Below, piece by piece: positions 19,357 through 27,565 of a DNA stretch of 64,000 bases. The DNA comes from Thermococcus sp. Its GTDB lineage: Archaea; Methanobacteriota_B; Thermococci; Thermococcales; Thermococcaceae. The first letter of the stretch is position 1; each line of letters begins with the position of its first letter. The DNA is taken from assembly GCF_027052235.1 (NCBI RefSeq), contig NZ_JALUFF010000047.1, positions 1 to 64,000 of the forward strand, in the 5' to 3' direction. Under the pieces are notes generated by a model. The model saw only the letters and a program-made list of their open reading frames with translations. It searched no databases and was not told where the DNA came from. Both the position numbers and the translations under genes were made by a program.

Positions 19357-20625
19357 ATGGAGAGGTCTTTAAGGGAAGTTTCGAAGGAGGTGGAGGGTCT
19401 CCGCGATGATATGGTGGAGACCCTCGTCGAGCTGATAAAAATCCCCGCCATAAGTCCCGACTACGGGGGAGAGGGTGAATACGACAAGGCCCAGAAACTG
19501 CTCGAGATAATAAGGGACTGGCCCTTCGACAAGGTGGAGGTCTACAACGCTCCCGACGAAAGGGCCAAGAACGGTGTCAGGCCGAGTATCTTGGCTTATT
19601 ATTACGGCGAAAAGGGCGAAGAGAGCGAGAGACTGTGGATTCTAACGCACCTCGACGTGGTTCCGCCGGGGGATTTGAGCAAGTGGACGGTTACCGAGCC
19701 CTTCAAGCCCCTCGTGAAGGATGGAAAGGTCTACGGAAGGGGCGCTGAGGACAACGGGCAGAGCCTTGTCGCGAGCCTCTACGCCGTTAAGGCCCTCATG
19801 AACCTCGGAATAAGGCCGAAGAGGACGGTAATTCTCGCCTTTGTCAGCGACGAGGAAACCGGAAGCCATTACGGCGTTGAGTGGTTGATAAAGAACCATC
19901 CCGAGCTCTTCAGGAAGGACGACCTCGTTTTGGTTCCAGATGGTGGAAACGAGGACGGAACCTTCATCGAAGTTGCCGAGAAGAGCATACTCTGGTTCAA
20001 GCTCAAGGTCAGGGGGAAGCAGGTTCACGCGAGCATGCCCGATAAGGGATTAAACGCCCACCGCGTTGCCCTTGACCTTGCCTACCATCTCGATAAATAC
20101 CTCCACGAGAAGTACTCCAGGAGGGACGAGCTCTTCGAGCCACCTGAGAGCACCTTCGAGCCGACCATGGTCAAAAATCCCGCTGATAGTCCGAACATAG
20201 CGCCCGGGGAGCACGAGGTTGTCTTCGACTGCAGGGTTCTGCCCGATTATAGCCTTGACGAAATTCTCAATGATGTGAGGACTTTCTCGGAGGAGGTGAG
20301 AGGAGCCTATCTAAAGGAAGTAGAGGGGAGAATCCTCCCAGAGATAGAGGTCGAGGTGCTCCAGAGGCTGGACGCTCCAAAGCCAACTGATCCGAACAGC
20401 GAAATCGTCAGGCTCCTCAGGGAGGCGATCAAGAAGCTCAGGGGTAAGGAGGCCAAGGTCGGGGGAATAGGCGGCGGAACCTTCGCCGCATTCTTCAGAA
20501 AGCTCGGTATTCCGGCTGTAGTCTGGGCGACCCTTGATGAGACAGCCCACCAGCCCAACGAGTACGCAAGGATAGACAACATGGTGGAAGATGCAAAGGT
20601 GATGGCCGTTCTCCCGCTCCTTTAA
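19357..20625 (+). CDS. M20 family metallopeptidase
   Basis: A 422-aa di-zinc peptidase or deacylase of the ArgE/DapE/CPG2 group. Zn ligands and catalytic residues are in LTHLDVVPPGD (His, Asp), GRGAEDNGQS (bridging Asp) and VSDEETGSHYG (Glu-Glu); the lid dimerisation domain begins near WFKLKVRGKQVHASMPDKG. It has no signal peptide, so it is probably a cytosolic carboxypeptidase or acylase for peptides or amino-acid derivatives. TTGTTTAAGC about 30 nt upstream is a likely TATA box. The exact substrate is unknown. Confidence 0.88.
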   Translation: MERSLREVSKEVEGLRDDMVETLVELIKIPAISPDYGGEGEYDKAQKLLEIIRDWPFDKVEVYNAPDERAKNGVRPSILAYYYGEKGEESERLWILTHLDVVPPGDLSKWTVTEPFKPLVKDGKVYGRGAEDNGQSLVASLYAVKALMNLGIRPKRTVILAFVSDEETGSHYGVEWLIKNHPELFRKDDLVLVPDGGNEDGTFIEVAEKSILWFKLKVRGKQVHASMPDKGLNAHRVALDLAYHLDKYLHEKYSRRDELFEPPESTFEPTMVKNPADSPNIAPGEHEVVFDCRVLPDYSLDEILNDVRTFSEEVRGAYLKEVEGRILPEIEVEVLQRLDAPKPTDPNSEIVRLLREAIKKLRGKEAKVGGIGGGTFAAFFRKLGIPAVVWATLDETAHQPNEYARIDNMVEDAKVMAVLPLL

Positions 20626-20705
20626 CTTTTTGCTTCAAACTTCTTTGGAGTCATCACCAATTATTTATACCCCCTCCCTCCAATATCTCCCGGTGGTGGA
20701 ATTCC

Positions 20706-21965
20706 ATGAGGAAGGTCCTTCTGCTCGTTCTCGTTCTAGTGGTCATCGCTGGAGGCTGTCTCGGGCAGGTCGAAAACGAAAAGCCCTCAACAACTGCCAC
20801 CACCTCGTCTCAGCCTTTAAGCACCGGCTACGACGTGCTGGAAGAGGGACAGGAAAAGTCCGTGGTGGGGGCAATTAACGCCTTTGCCGTTGACCTTTAC
20901 CTTGAACTGGCCAAGGACGAGGCTAACGTTTTCTTCTCACCCTACAGCGTTGAAACGGCCCTTGCCATGGCATACGAGGGGGCGAGGGGCGTAACGAGGG
21001 AGGAGATGGGGAAGGTTCTCCACTTGCCCCCTGATAACGAGGCGAGGTGGACGGGCTTCAGGTACCTTCTGCTCTCCTTGAAAACATCAAACGGGTCTTC
21101 CTACGTTCTACGAACAGCCAACGCGCTCTGGGTTCAGAAGGACTACCCGTTCAGGGAAGAGTACCTTAGGATTATCCGGGCGTTTTATACTGGCAACGTG
21201 GAGAGCCTTGACTTCGTTAACGACCCTAAAGGCTCTGCGAGGAAGATAAACGAGTGGGTCGAGAACCGGACGAACGGGAGAATTAAGAACATCGTGTCAA
21301 GGCTCAGTCCCGACACGAGACTGATAATAACGAACGCCATCTACTTTAAGGCCAACTGGTCAAGCAGGTTTGAGGCCGCCAACACTAAAAACGAGACCTT
21401 TTACTCCCCCAGCGGTTCCGTTGTTGTTCCAATGATGCACCAGACGGCTAAGCTCCCGTACTTCGAAAACGATGAGCTCCAGGCCCTCGTGATGCCCTAC
21501 GAGGGCGGAAGGCTGAGCATGCTGATAATCCTGCCAAGAAGGGGGAAGTTTGAGGACGTGGAGGAGAAACTGAGCACGGGGTTCATAGCAGAAATCCTCA
21601 ACGGCACGGCGGAGGAGAATGTGGAAGTAGCCCTCCCCAAGTTCAGGCTTGAGAAGGAGTACCACCTGAGGAAGGAGCTCGCGGAAATGGGTATGGGGAG
21701 CGCCTTCACGGTGCCGGACTTCTCGGGAATCTCTTCGGAGGGCAAGCTGGTGATAAGCGACGTGGCACATAAAACCTTCATAAGCGTCGCCGAGAATGGA
21801 ACCGAAGCTGCGGCTGCAACGGCCGTCACGATGACCCTAGCAGCTGCTCCCCGGGAAGAGAACGTGAAACTCTTCAAGGCCGATAGGCCCTTTATATTCC
21901 TCATTTACGACAGAGAGACCGGGGTGATACTCTTCATGGGGAGGCTGGTGAACCCGAAGGAGTGA
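20706..21965 (+). CDS. Lipoprotein serpin (serine protease inhibitor)
   Basis: A 419-aa serpin with an N-terminal lipoprotein signal (VVIAGGC, Cys at about 18) and a short Ser/Thr linker, so displayed on the outer face of the membrane. The serpin core starts near NAFAVDLYLELAKDEANVFF. The reactive-loop hinge is intact (NGTEAAAATAV), which implies an inhibitory serpin able to insert its loop. Counting from the hinge puts the scissile P1 within LAAAP, a small residue that suits subtilisin- or elastase-like proteases. The C-terminal DRPFIFLIYDRETGVILFMG is the standard serpin end. A related inhibitor (Tk-serpin) is known in T. kodakarensis. TATA TTATTTATA and GGTGGTG precede the start. Confidence 0.93.
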   Translation: MRKVLLLVLVLVVIAGGCLGQVENEKPSTTATTSSQPLSTGYDVLEEGQEKSVVGAINAFAVDLYLELAKDEANVFFSPYSVETALAMAYEGARGVTREEMGKVLHLPPDNEARWTGFRYLLLSLKTSNGSSYVLRTANALWVQKDYPFREEYLRIIRAFYTGNVESLDFVNDPKGSARKINEWVENRTNGRIKNIVSRLSPDTRLIITNAIYFKANWSSRFEAANTKNETFYSPSGSVVVPMMHQTAKLPYFENDELQALVMPYEGGRLSMLIILPRRGKFEDVEEKLSTGFIAEILNGTAEENVEVALPKFRLEKEYHLRKELAEMGMGSAFTVPDFSGISSEGKLVISDVAHKTFISVAENGTEAAAATAVTMTLAAAPREENVKLFKADRPFIFLIYDRETGVILFMGRLVNPKE

Positions 21966-21994
21966 GCTTTTAAATCTCCTCCCCAACTTTTTCC

Positions 21995-22738
21995 ATGCCC
22001 CTCTGGAAGGACGGAAAGCTAGGTTTGCCGGTGAGGGAAGCGGTTGAGCTCTTCCCCGACCTCGAAAGGTATCTCGACGAGCGTGGAAGGCTAGACTTCT
22101 CGAACAGAAACGCTAGGATACTCTACAACAGGGCTGTAGCCAAAGCCCTCTTTGGGTTGGACATCGAGTACCATCCAAGGGGCCTTGTCACGACCCCTGT
22201 TTCCCGCTACATCTTTCTTAAAACGTTCCTCCGTGGTGGTGAGAAGGTTTTGGAGATTGGAACCGGGCACACTGCCTTAATGGCCCTTATGGCGGAGAAG
22301 ATCTTCAGCTGCAACGTTACCGCGACCGAGCTCGACGATGAGTTCTTCGAGTATGCCAAGAGAAACACCGAGAGGAATAACGCAAGGATAAGGCTCATCA
22401 AGAGCGACGGAGGAATAATCCGCGGAGTAATTCCCGAAGGCGAGAGGTTTGACGTTATCTTCTCGGCTCCACCCTACTATGAGGCCCCAACGAAGGGCGT
22501 TTTAACGGAAAAGGAAGGCGTCGGTGGTGGGTTGTACGGTGAGGATTTCTCGGTGAGGCTGATAGATGAGGCGCTTGACTATTTGAAGCCCGGTGGAAAA
22601 GTTGCCCTGTTCCTCCCAGATAAAAAGCCGCTTTTAGATGCCATAACTGAAAAGGGGAAAGAATTGGGCTACTCGCCGAAGGACGTTAAGTTCAAGGCCG
22701 GAACTAGGTGGAGGCACAGCCTGGTTTTAACGCTTTAG
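21995..22738 (+). CDS. SAM-dependent RNA methyltransferase, RlmF/METTL16-like
   Basis: A 247-aa class I methyltransferase. VLEIGTGHTALMALMAEKI is motif I, ATELDDEFF motif II, and FSAPPYYEAP the catalytic [N/S/A]PPY motif of N6-adenine type enzymes. The N-terminal RLDFSNRNARILYNRAVAKA resembles the RlmF/METTL16 family. The target RNA is unknown. CTTTTAAATC 20-29 nt before the ATG suggests a leaderless mRNA. Its TAG stop merges with the end of the C/D box RNA on the other strand. Confidence 0.85.
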   Translation: MPLWKDGKLGLPVREAVELFPDLERYLDERGRLDFSNRNARILYNRAVAKALFGLDIEYHPRGLVTTPVSRYIFLKTFLRGGEKVLEIGTGHTALMALMAEKIFSCNVTATELDDEFFEYAKRNTERNNARIRLIKSDGGIIRGVIPEGERFDVIFSAPPYYEAPTKGVLTEKEGVGGGLYGEDFSVRLIDEALDYLKPGGKVALFLPDKKPLLDAITEKGKELGYSPKDVKFKAGTRWRHSLVLTL

Positions 22739-22806
22739 GGACTCAGACCGTGGGCGTCTCAGCACTCACGCCGGTCTCAGAGGAGGTGCTTTCTCCTCAT
22801 CGTCCC
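22738..22806 (-). ncRNA. C/D box guide sRNA (2'-O-methylation guide)
   Basis: Read on the minus strand, 69 nt are closed by a terminal stem GGGAC/GTCCC. Inside are C box ACGATGA (6/7 to RUGAUGA), a 16-nt guide, D' box CTGA, an 11-nt spacer, C' box GTGCTGA (6/7), a 12-nt guide GACGCCCACGGT, and D box CTGA. This is the compact archaeal C/D architecture bound by L7Ae, Nop5 and fibrillarin. By the N+5 rule the D guide would methylate a U in a target containing ACCGTGGGCGTC, and the D' guide a G in AGGAGGTGC. I could not place the targets. It lies exactly between two RNA methyltransferase genes. Confidence 0.78.
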
Positions 22807-22814
22807 TACATCAG

Positions 22815-24005
22815 TCACTTCATATCTTCCACGTAGAGGAAGAGAGCCTTAAGGTATTCCGTGTCCTTTGAGGCCATCAGTATTGGGTGGTCAGGAGCCT
22901 GCGTCCTGTAGGGCTCGAGCATCTTGAGGAACTTTCCGGCCTTAGCGGCCGCGGCAATGACCATATCCTTGAAGGTCTGCATGTCGACGTGCTGGGAGCA
23001 GGAAGCTGTCACAAGTATCCCACCTTCCTTAACGAGCTGAAGGCCAGCGTAGTTCACGTTGAAGTAGGCCCTTAATCCGCGCTTGAGGTCTTTTTCGTGC
23101 TGGACGAAGGCTGGTGGATCAAGGATTACCATGTCGAACTTCTCGCCCTTCTTTATCATCTCCTCCATAACCGGGAAGGCCGAGCCAACGATGTACTTCA
23201 TTCTATCTTCAACGCCGTTCAGTTTCGCGTTCTCCTTGACCATGTTGATGGCCCAGGGAGATTTATCGACGGCGACAACTTCCTCGGCCCCTGCAACGGC
23301 CGCGTGGATGGCAAAGCCACCGGTGTACGTGAATACATCCAGAACGCGCATTCCCGGCTTGACGTACTTCTCCAGAGCGATTCTGTTCTCCCTCTGGTCG
23401 AGGAAGAAGCCGGTCTTCTGACCGCGCATGTCAACGATGAACTTGGCTTTTCCTTCCTCTATAATCGTCCGGTACTTCTCCTTTCCGAGGAGTACGCGCT
23501 CTATCTCAGGTAACCCTTCTCTCCTTCTCGAACGACCGGTGTTCTTCTCGAAGACGGTCTCTATTTCTGGCTCGACTTCCATTATTGCCTCCGCAACATC
23601 GAGCTTGAAGCGTTCCATCCCAACGCTCGAAATTTGGAGTGATGCTATCTCGTTGAATCGATCCACGATAAGACCGGGCAGGTAATCAGCCTCGCCGTAG
23701 ACCATTCGGTAAGCTTTATCGTAGCCGAGAACCCTCTTCCTGTACTCGTTGGCCTTTCTGATTCTCTCGCGGAAGAGCTCCTTGTTTATCTCGGTCTCCC
23801 TGTCCTTGGTAACTAGCCTGACCATTATGTTGGAGTTGGGGTTGACGAAGCCCCTTCCGAGGAACTTGCCCCCTCGGGTGTAAACCTCAACGATGTCGCC
23901 GGGTTCAAACTCACCTTCGGTTCTCACAACGCCCTTCTTGAAGACTATCATCGCGCCTTTGCCTATTGCCCTCGCCGCTTGAGCGTCAACGATTACCCTC
24001 GCCAT
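22815..24005 (-). CDS. PUA-domain rRNA methyltransferase, RlmI-like
   Basis: A 396-aa class I SAM methyltransferase of the RlmI/PH1915 family, which makes 5-methylcytosine in 23S rRNA in bacteria. The N-terminal PUA domain starts RVIVDAQAARAIGKGAMIVF; a central EEHD-like domain follows; the catalytic domain has VLDVFTYTGGFAIHAAVAGA (motif I), ILDPPAFV (motif IV) and TASCSQHV with the candidate cysteine. The third in-frame ATG (24005) is chosen: the family starts MARV and GGTGATGA precedes it. Confidence 0.88.
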   Translation of the reverse strand: MARVIVDAQAARAIGKGAMIVFKKGVVRTEGEFEPGDIVEVYTRGGKFLGRGFVNPNSNIMVRLVTKDRETEINKELFRERIRKANEYRKRVLGYDKAYRMVYGEADYLPGLIVDRFNEIASLQISSVGMERFKLDVAEAIMEVEPEIETVFEKNTGRSRRREGLPEIERVLLGKEKYRTIIEEGKAKFIVDMRGQKTGFFLDQRENRIALEKYVKPGMRVLDVFTYTGGFAIHAAVAGAEEVVAVDKSPWAINMVKENAKLNGVEDRMKYIVGSAFPVMEEMIKKGEKFDMVILDPPAFVQHEKDLKRGLRAYFNVNYAGLQLVKEGGILVTASCSQHVDMQTFKDMVIAAAAKAGKFLKMLEPYRTQAPDHPILMASKDTEYLKALFLYVEDMK

Positions 24006-24033
24006 TTTCATCACCGGCCTTCTTTCGGCGATA

Positions 24034-24045
24034 GGTATTTAACCC
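24034..24045. promoter_or_regulatory. Back-to-back TATA box
   Basis: GGTATTTAACCC serves as a TATA-like element in both directions, about 30 nt from the ATG at 24005 (leftward methyltransferase) and from the ATG at 24075 (rightward small protein). It is a second case in this window of one AT box serving divergent genes. Confidence 0.5.
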
Positions 24046-24074
24046 TTCGCTCCCTATTAAGAACGGTGGTTTCT

Positions 24075-24383
24075 ATGCACTTCGAGGTTATAAAGGAGTT
24101 CTTGGAAGAGATCGGTGCAGACTGGATTGAGCTTGAAGACGAAATCCATCTCGAACCAGGGGTCTTCTATGAGGTATGGAAGTACATCGGCCAGCCGGAG
24201 CTCAAAACCTACGTGATAGAAGACGAAGTCATCGAACCCGGCTCATACGATCCCCCAGAAATGAAGTACACGGACGTTAGGAAGGTCAAGATTAAGAAGG
24301 TTTACTTCGAGACTCTCGATGGGAAGAAGATTGTTACGGACTACTCCGAGTTCCAGAAGATTCTCAAAGAGAAGTCAGCGTGA
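24075..24383 (+). CDS. Small conserved-looking acidic protein, unknown function
   Basis: A 102-aa soluble protein starting MHFEVIKEFLEEIGADWIEL, with acidic N-terminal helices and a beta-rich C-terminal half ending EFQKILKEK. No known motif, signal or membrane segment. The ATG at 24075 follows GGTGGTT and an upstream TATA box; the frame is open further upstream but overlaps the divergent gene. Codon use looks like its neighbours, so it is probably a real housekeeping-type gene. I do not recognise the family. Confidence 0.75.
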   Translation: MHFEVIKEFLEEIGADWIELEDEIHLEPGVFYEVWKYIGQPELKTYVIEDEVIEPGSYDPPEMKYTDVRKVKIKKVYFETLDGKKIVTDYSEFQKILKEKSA

Positions 24384-24396
24384 TTTCTTCCTCCTT

Positions 24397-25512
24397 CTAT
24401 CTCAGAATTAGGGGGAGCATTAAAGCTCCCATGCAGTTGGTTCTCTTCACGCCAAGCTCAAGGGTCAGATATCCGATCATGGAGGACGCTGTAAGCGCTA
24501 AAAGACCCTGAAGGCCATCAAATGCAATGGATAGGATGAAAAGGAAAAGAAGGACTGTCCCATTTATGAGTCTGTATGGCACCCTTGAAATGAGGCCCGC
24601 GAGAAGTCTGGAGAGGGGCTCGCCGTAGAGGAGTACTGTCACTGATGTCAGCAGGGCAACTAGTAGAAAGGCCGGAAGATAGGAGAGCCCCACCGGTGGC
24701 ATCATCGCCACTATACCGTTCCTTACCCTGCCAGTCTGCAGGTAGTTGACTGTCGAGAAGAGAAAGTTCGCCGTGTTCACCGAGTATACGACCGTTAAAA
24801 AAGAGCGCTCGTCTCTGGAAATGAACGTGCCTATGAGAGCCGCCTGAGAGGCCGTGAAGGCAGGAACAAGAGAGGCCACCATGCCAAGGGTGGTTCCGAT
24901 GAGAGAAAATAGAACCAGCCGGGAACGGGCTATGAGGAGTTCCGCCCTGCCCGGAGTTATCGCCTTTTCCCCCGAGAGTCCAGCCAGTAGGGCAGGAACC
25001 CCAAAGAGCCCCGTGAGGAGGTGGTAAAGGGGCTCTCTCAACGATCCGGAGAGGAGTAGAAGCCCTAAAAAGCCTGAGAGTAAGTAAATGAGAAAGGCCG
25101 AGACCTTATCCCTTTCGGTCGCTATTAAGAGGGCCGAGAGGAGCAGGATGATTACTTTTCCCGCCTTGGGCGTGTAAAGGGGGGCAAGTAGGGTATAAAG
25201 GGGAATCATGGGAATCGAGAGGAGAACCGCGAGGACACTTGAGAGGATTGCTATCCTGATAACCTCCATTCCTCTCCCCCTGAGGACAAGCCTGTGGGCA
25301 GGGAGAACCGAGAGTGCGCTTCCCTCGTCTGGAACCCCGAGAAAAGTCGATGGGAATACATCCAGAAATGTGTGGGTCAGGCCCATTGCAAACAGCGTCA
25401 CCGCCGATGGTATGGAATTCCTAACCATAAGGGCAAGGGTGTTGACGTGTATTCCGGGAGTTATACCACTGAGGGTTCCTGTGATTATTCCTAACAGCGC
25501 CTCCCATAGCAT
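24397..25512 (-). CDS. TctA-like archaeal membrane protein
   Basis: A 371-aa integral membrane protein with about ten hydrophobic segments. The N-terminal GTLSGITPGIHVNTLALM matches the glycine/proline-rich signature of the TctA (tripartite tricarboxylate transporter) family; a second related loop is near GTTLGMVASLVPAFTASQ. Archaeal members stand alone without TctB or TctC, so the transported substrate is unknown. The start overlaps the end of the secreted OB-fold gene upstream by 22 nt, so the two are translationally coupled and probably act together. Confidence 0.75.
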   Translation of the reverse strand: MLWEALLGIITGTLSGITPGIHVNTLALMVRNSIPSAVTLFAMGLTHTFLDVFPSTFLGVPDEGSALSVLPAHRLVLRGRGMEVIRIAILSSVLAVLLSIPMIPLYTLLAPLYTPKAGKVIILLLSALLIATERDKVSAFLIYLLSGFLGLLLLSGSLREPLYHLLTGLFGVPALLAGLSGEKAITPGRAELLIARSRLVLFSLIGTTLGMVASLVPAFTASQAALIGTFISRDERSFLTVVYSVNTANFLFSTVNYLQTGRVRNGIVAMMPPVGLSYLPAFLLVALLTSVTVLLYGEPLSRLLAGLISRVPYRLINGTVLLFLFILSIAFDGLQGLLALTASSMIGYLTLELGVKRTNCMGALMLPLILR

Positions 25513-26651
25513 ATATCATCCCCCGATGTAACCTGAAAGGCCGGCATACCCCGGTAGGTAGTGAACTCCCCGTATGCCACAATGGACTCGTTTCCTTCTA
25601 CAGAAATTCCCAGCCTTGAGGGCAGTTTAAGGAGAACCCAGCAGGTCCCGTTGGTCACGTTGGCTATTCCAAAGCCGTTCCTGTAAACCTTTACCCATGC
25701 AACTTTCCCCTCAATTTTCCCAAAATGTCCCTTACCCGGGGAGCATATCGAGTTTGGAAGGGCCTCACGGGGCTTGATTACCCTGCAGGAGAGACACAGA
25801 AGACTTGACTTCCTCTTGAGGGCCATGAATCGAATCATATCACCAACCCTTGCGCTGAAGTTGTAGAGCCTCAACCGGGTGCAGTTGAGGCTCAGAGAAC
25901 GGCCGGCTTTGATGACAAGACACTCGCCCTCCGCTATCTGGCCGTAGCGGGCCTCTGAAACTGGTGCCCTCTCGGCCATTCCGAGGAGCCTTACGTCACC
26001 GGCGTCCTCCACGTAAAGGGTGATTGTGGAATAAAGGCGGGCTATCCCAAGGACATCGACTTTCCTTCCCGCTTTGAGTGTTAGACTGTGGGGTAAGTAG
26101 ACTCTAAACGACTCGCTCCCGTTCCACACCTCTGCGGGATTTCCGGGCTGTACGACGACTCCGTGAAGGAAGTAGGGCATTCCGTTTTCTGGCCTTTCCA
26201 GATACCGAAGTTCCCTGACCTTTAAGGGATAGAACCTGTTGCCGTAGAATAGTCCCTTGACTGAGATTAACATTCCTTTTGTTGCGTTCAATCGCACCGC
26301 TAGGCGAACTCTTGAGGGGGTTAGCAGTTGAGGGTAGCCTGAGTCCCAATAAGCTCCGGTAAGTGTTTCTAGGGGAAAAGAGGGTTTGCTTTCTTTTATG
26401 CCTGCAACGTCCATCCAGAAGCCGTTTGATGTTTCTCTCAGTCTTCCCCAAACCGTATAAACCTTCCCGACCTCCAGTTCCCTGCCAACCCCAAGGGTTG
26501 CCGTTCCGTTGTAGAGGAGCGAAAAGCCCGGACGGGAAAGGATGCAGAGGCCTGTAAAAGAGTCCTGTTGCGGAGAGTAGTGACTAAGGGCGAAGCTGAC
26601 AACCAGGAGAGATACCGCCAAAACAATGATTCTGAAGTTAACTTTAACCAT
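25491..26651 (-). CDS. Secreted protein with OB-fold-like domains
   Basis: A 386-aa protein with one N-terminal hydrophobic segment (RIIVLAVSLLVVSFALS), probably a signal peptide or anchor. The rest is beta-rich with repeated strand patterns of OB-folds: GKVYTVWGRLRETSNGFWMD near residue 60 and GKIEGKVAWVKVYRNGFGIA near 310. At least eight cysteines lie in the exported part, suggesting disulfides. Extracellular OB-folds may bind oligosaccharides or nucleic acids. It is coupled to the TctA-like gene by a 22-nt overlap. Function unknown; the fold call is from pattern only. Confidence 0.6.
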   Translation of the reverse strand: MVKVNFRIIVLAVSLLVVSFALSHYSPQQDSFTGLCILSRPGFSLLYNGTATLGVGRELEVGKVYTVWGRLRETSNGFWMDVAGIKESKPSFPLETLTGAYWDSGYPQLLTPSRVRLAVRLNATKGMLISVKGLFYGNRFYPLKVRELRYLERPENGMPYFLHGVVVQPGNPAEVWNGSESFRVYLPHSLTLKAGRKVDVLGIARLYSTITLYVEDAGDVRLLGMAERAPVSEARYGQIAEGECLVIKAGRSLSLNCTRLRLYNFSARVGDMIRFMALKRKSSLLCLSCRVIKPREALPNSICSPGKGHFGKIEGKVAWVKVYRNGFGIANVTNGTCWVLLKLPSRLGISVEGNESIVAYGEFTTYRGMPAFQVTSGDDICYGRRC

Positions 26652-26693
26652 CAGACCTAGTAAAGCGAAAGAAGCTTAAAAAATTTGTGGAAG

Positions 26694-27446
26694 TCAGTAA
26701 ATCTCACCGCTGGGATAGACGACTATGCCCTCGTCGGTTATCTCGAAGGGAAACTTCTTCATGGAATGCTTGGTTTCGCGCATCTTCCTTATCAGGAGAT
26801 ATCGCTTCAGCTCGACCTCCTTCTCGATGAAGTCAAGTAAAACTACTCCTCTTGAAATGTACTCTTCGACCCCGTACCTGCTTATCCTGCCGTGGGATGG
26901 ATCGGGGGCCTCTGTTGTCAGTATGGAGGTGACACCCATTTCAAGGAGGATGGTGTTCAGCTGGAGCAGGACTTCTCTTATCTGGTTCTCCTTTCTGAGT
27001 CTGAATGCTATCGACGGTATGGAGTCAACGAGGAGCCTCTCGGCGTTTATTGCTTTAACTACACGATAGATGTAACGGAGAAAATCCTCCGCGTTGATGT
27101 TCCCTTCAAGGACGTACTGCTCCTCTGAGGGGAGACCAACGACCGCGCTGACACCGTCCACTATCGCTATCAGCCCTTCTTTTTCGTATTTTTCAAGGTC
27201 CCACCCGAACGATTTCATTTCACGCCTGAGATCCACGGCACGCTCTTCCATTGTTACGATAACACCCGGTTCGTTGTACAACTCGGCTCCCTTGTAGATA
27301 AACTGGACGCCGAAGGTCGTCTTTCCGCTTCCGGTTGGGCCGGTGACTAAAACAGTTGTGCCCTTGGGAAATCCACCCTGAATGAGTTCATCAAAGCCTG
27401 GGATTCCACTGCGGACCCTTTCAACAAAATGTCTCCTCGTGAGCAT
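26694..27446 (-). CDS. KaiC-like RecA-superfamily ATPase
   Basis: A 250-aa single-domain KaiC-type ATPase. It starts RVRSGIPGFDELIQGGFPKG; Walker A is GPTGSGKTT, the catalytic Glu lies in TMEERAVDLRREMKSFGWD, and Walker B in RLLVDSIPSIAF. KaiC-like proteins in Thermococcales are numerous and mostly uncharacterised; some act with partner regulators. The ATG at 27446 follows GGGTGATT. It is divergent from the primase operon across a 119-nt promoter region. It resembles the ATPase at 62019-62762 in length and C-terminal sequence (KFPFEITDEGIVVYP against [14 protein letters not shown]). Confidence 0.85.
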   Translation of the reverse strand: MLTRRHFVERVRSGIPGFDELIQGGFPKGTTVLVTGPTGSGKTTFGVQFIYKGAELYNEPGVIVTMEERAVDLRREMKSFGWDLEKYEKEGLIAIVDGVSAVVGLPSEEQYVLEGNINAEDFLRYIYRVVKAINAERLLVDSIPSIAFRLRKENQIREVLLQLNTILLEMGVTSILTTEAPDPSHGRISRYGVEEYISRGVVLLDFIEKEVELKRYLLIRKMRETKHSMKKFPFEITDEGIVVYPSGEIY

Positions 27447-27565
27447 GCCAATCACCCAAAGGAATGGGGTTTATCTACCCGGTAAGGTTTAGGGTACTAT
27501 AGATATAAAACTTTTGGGAGGGAAAGTGTTTTTAGGCTTTTTCCCTAGCTTCACAGGGTGCTGGA

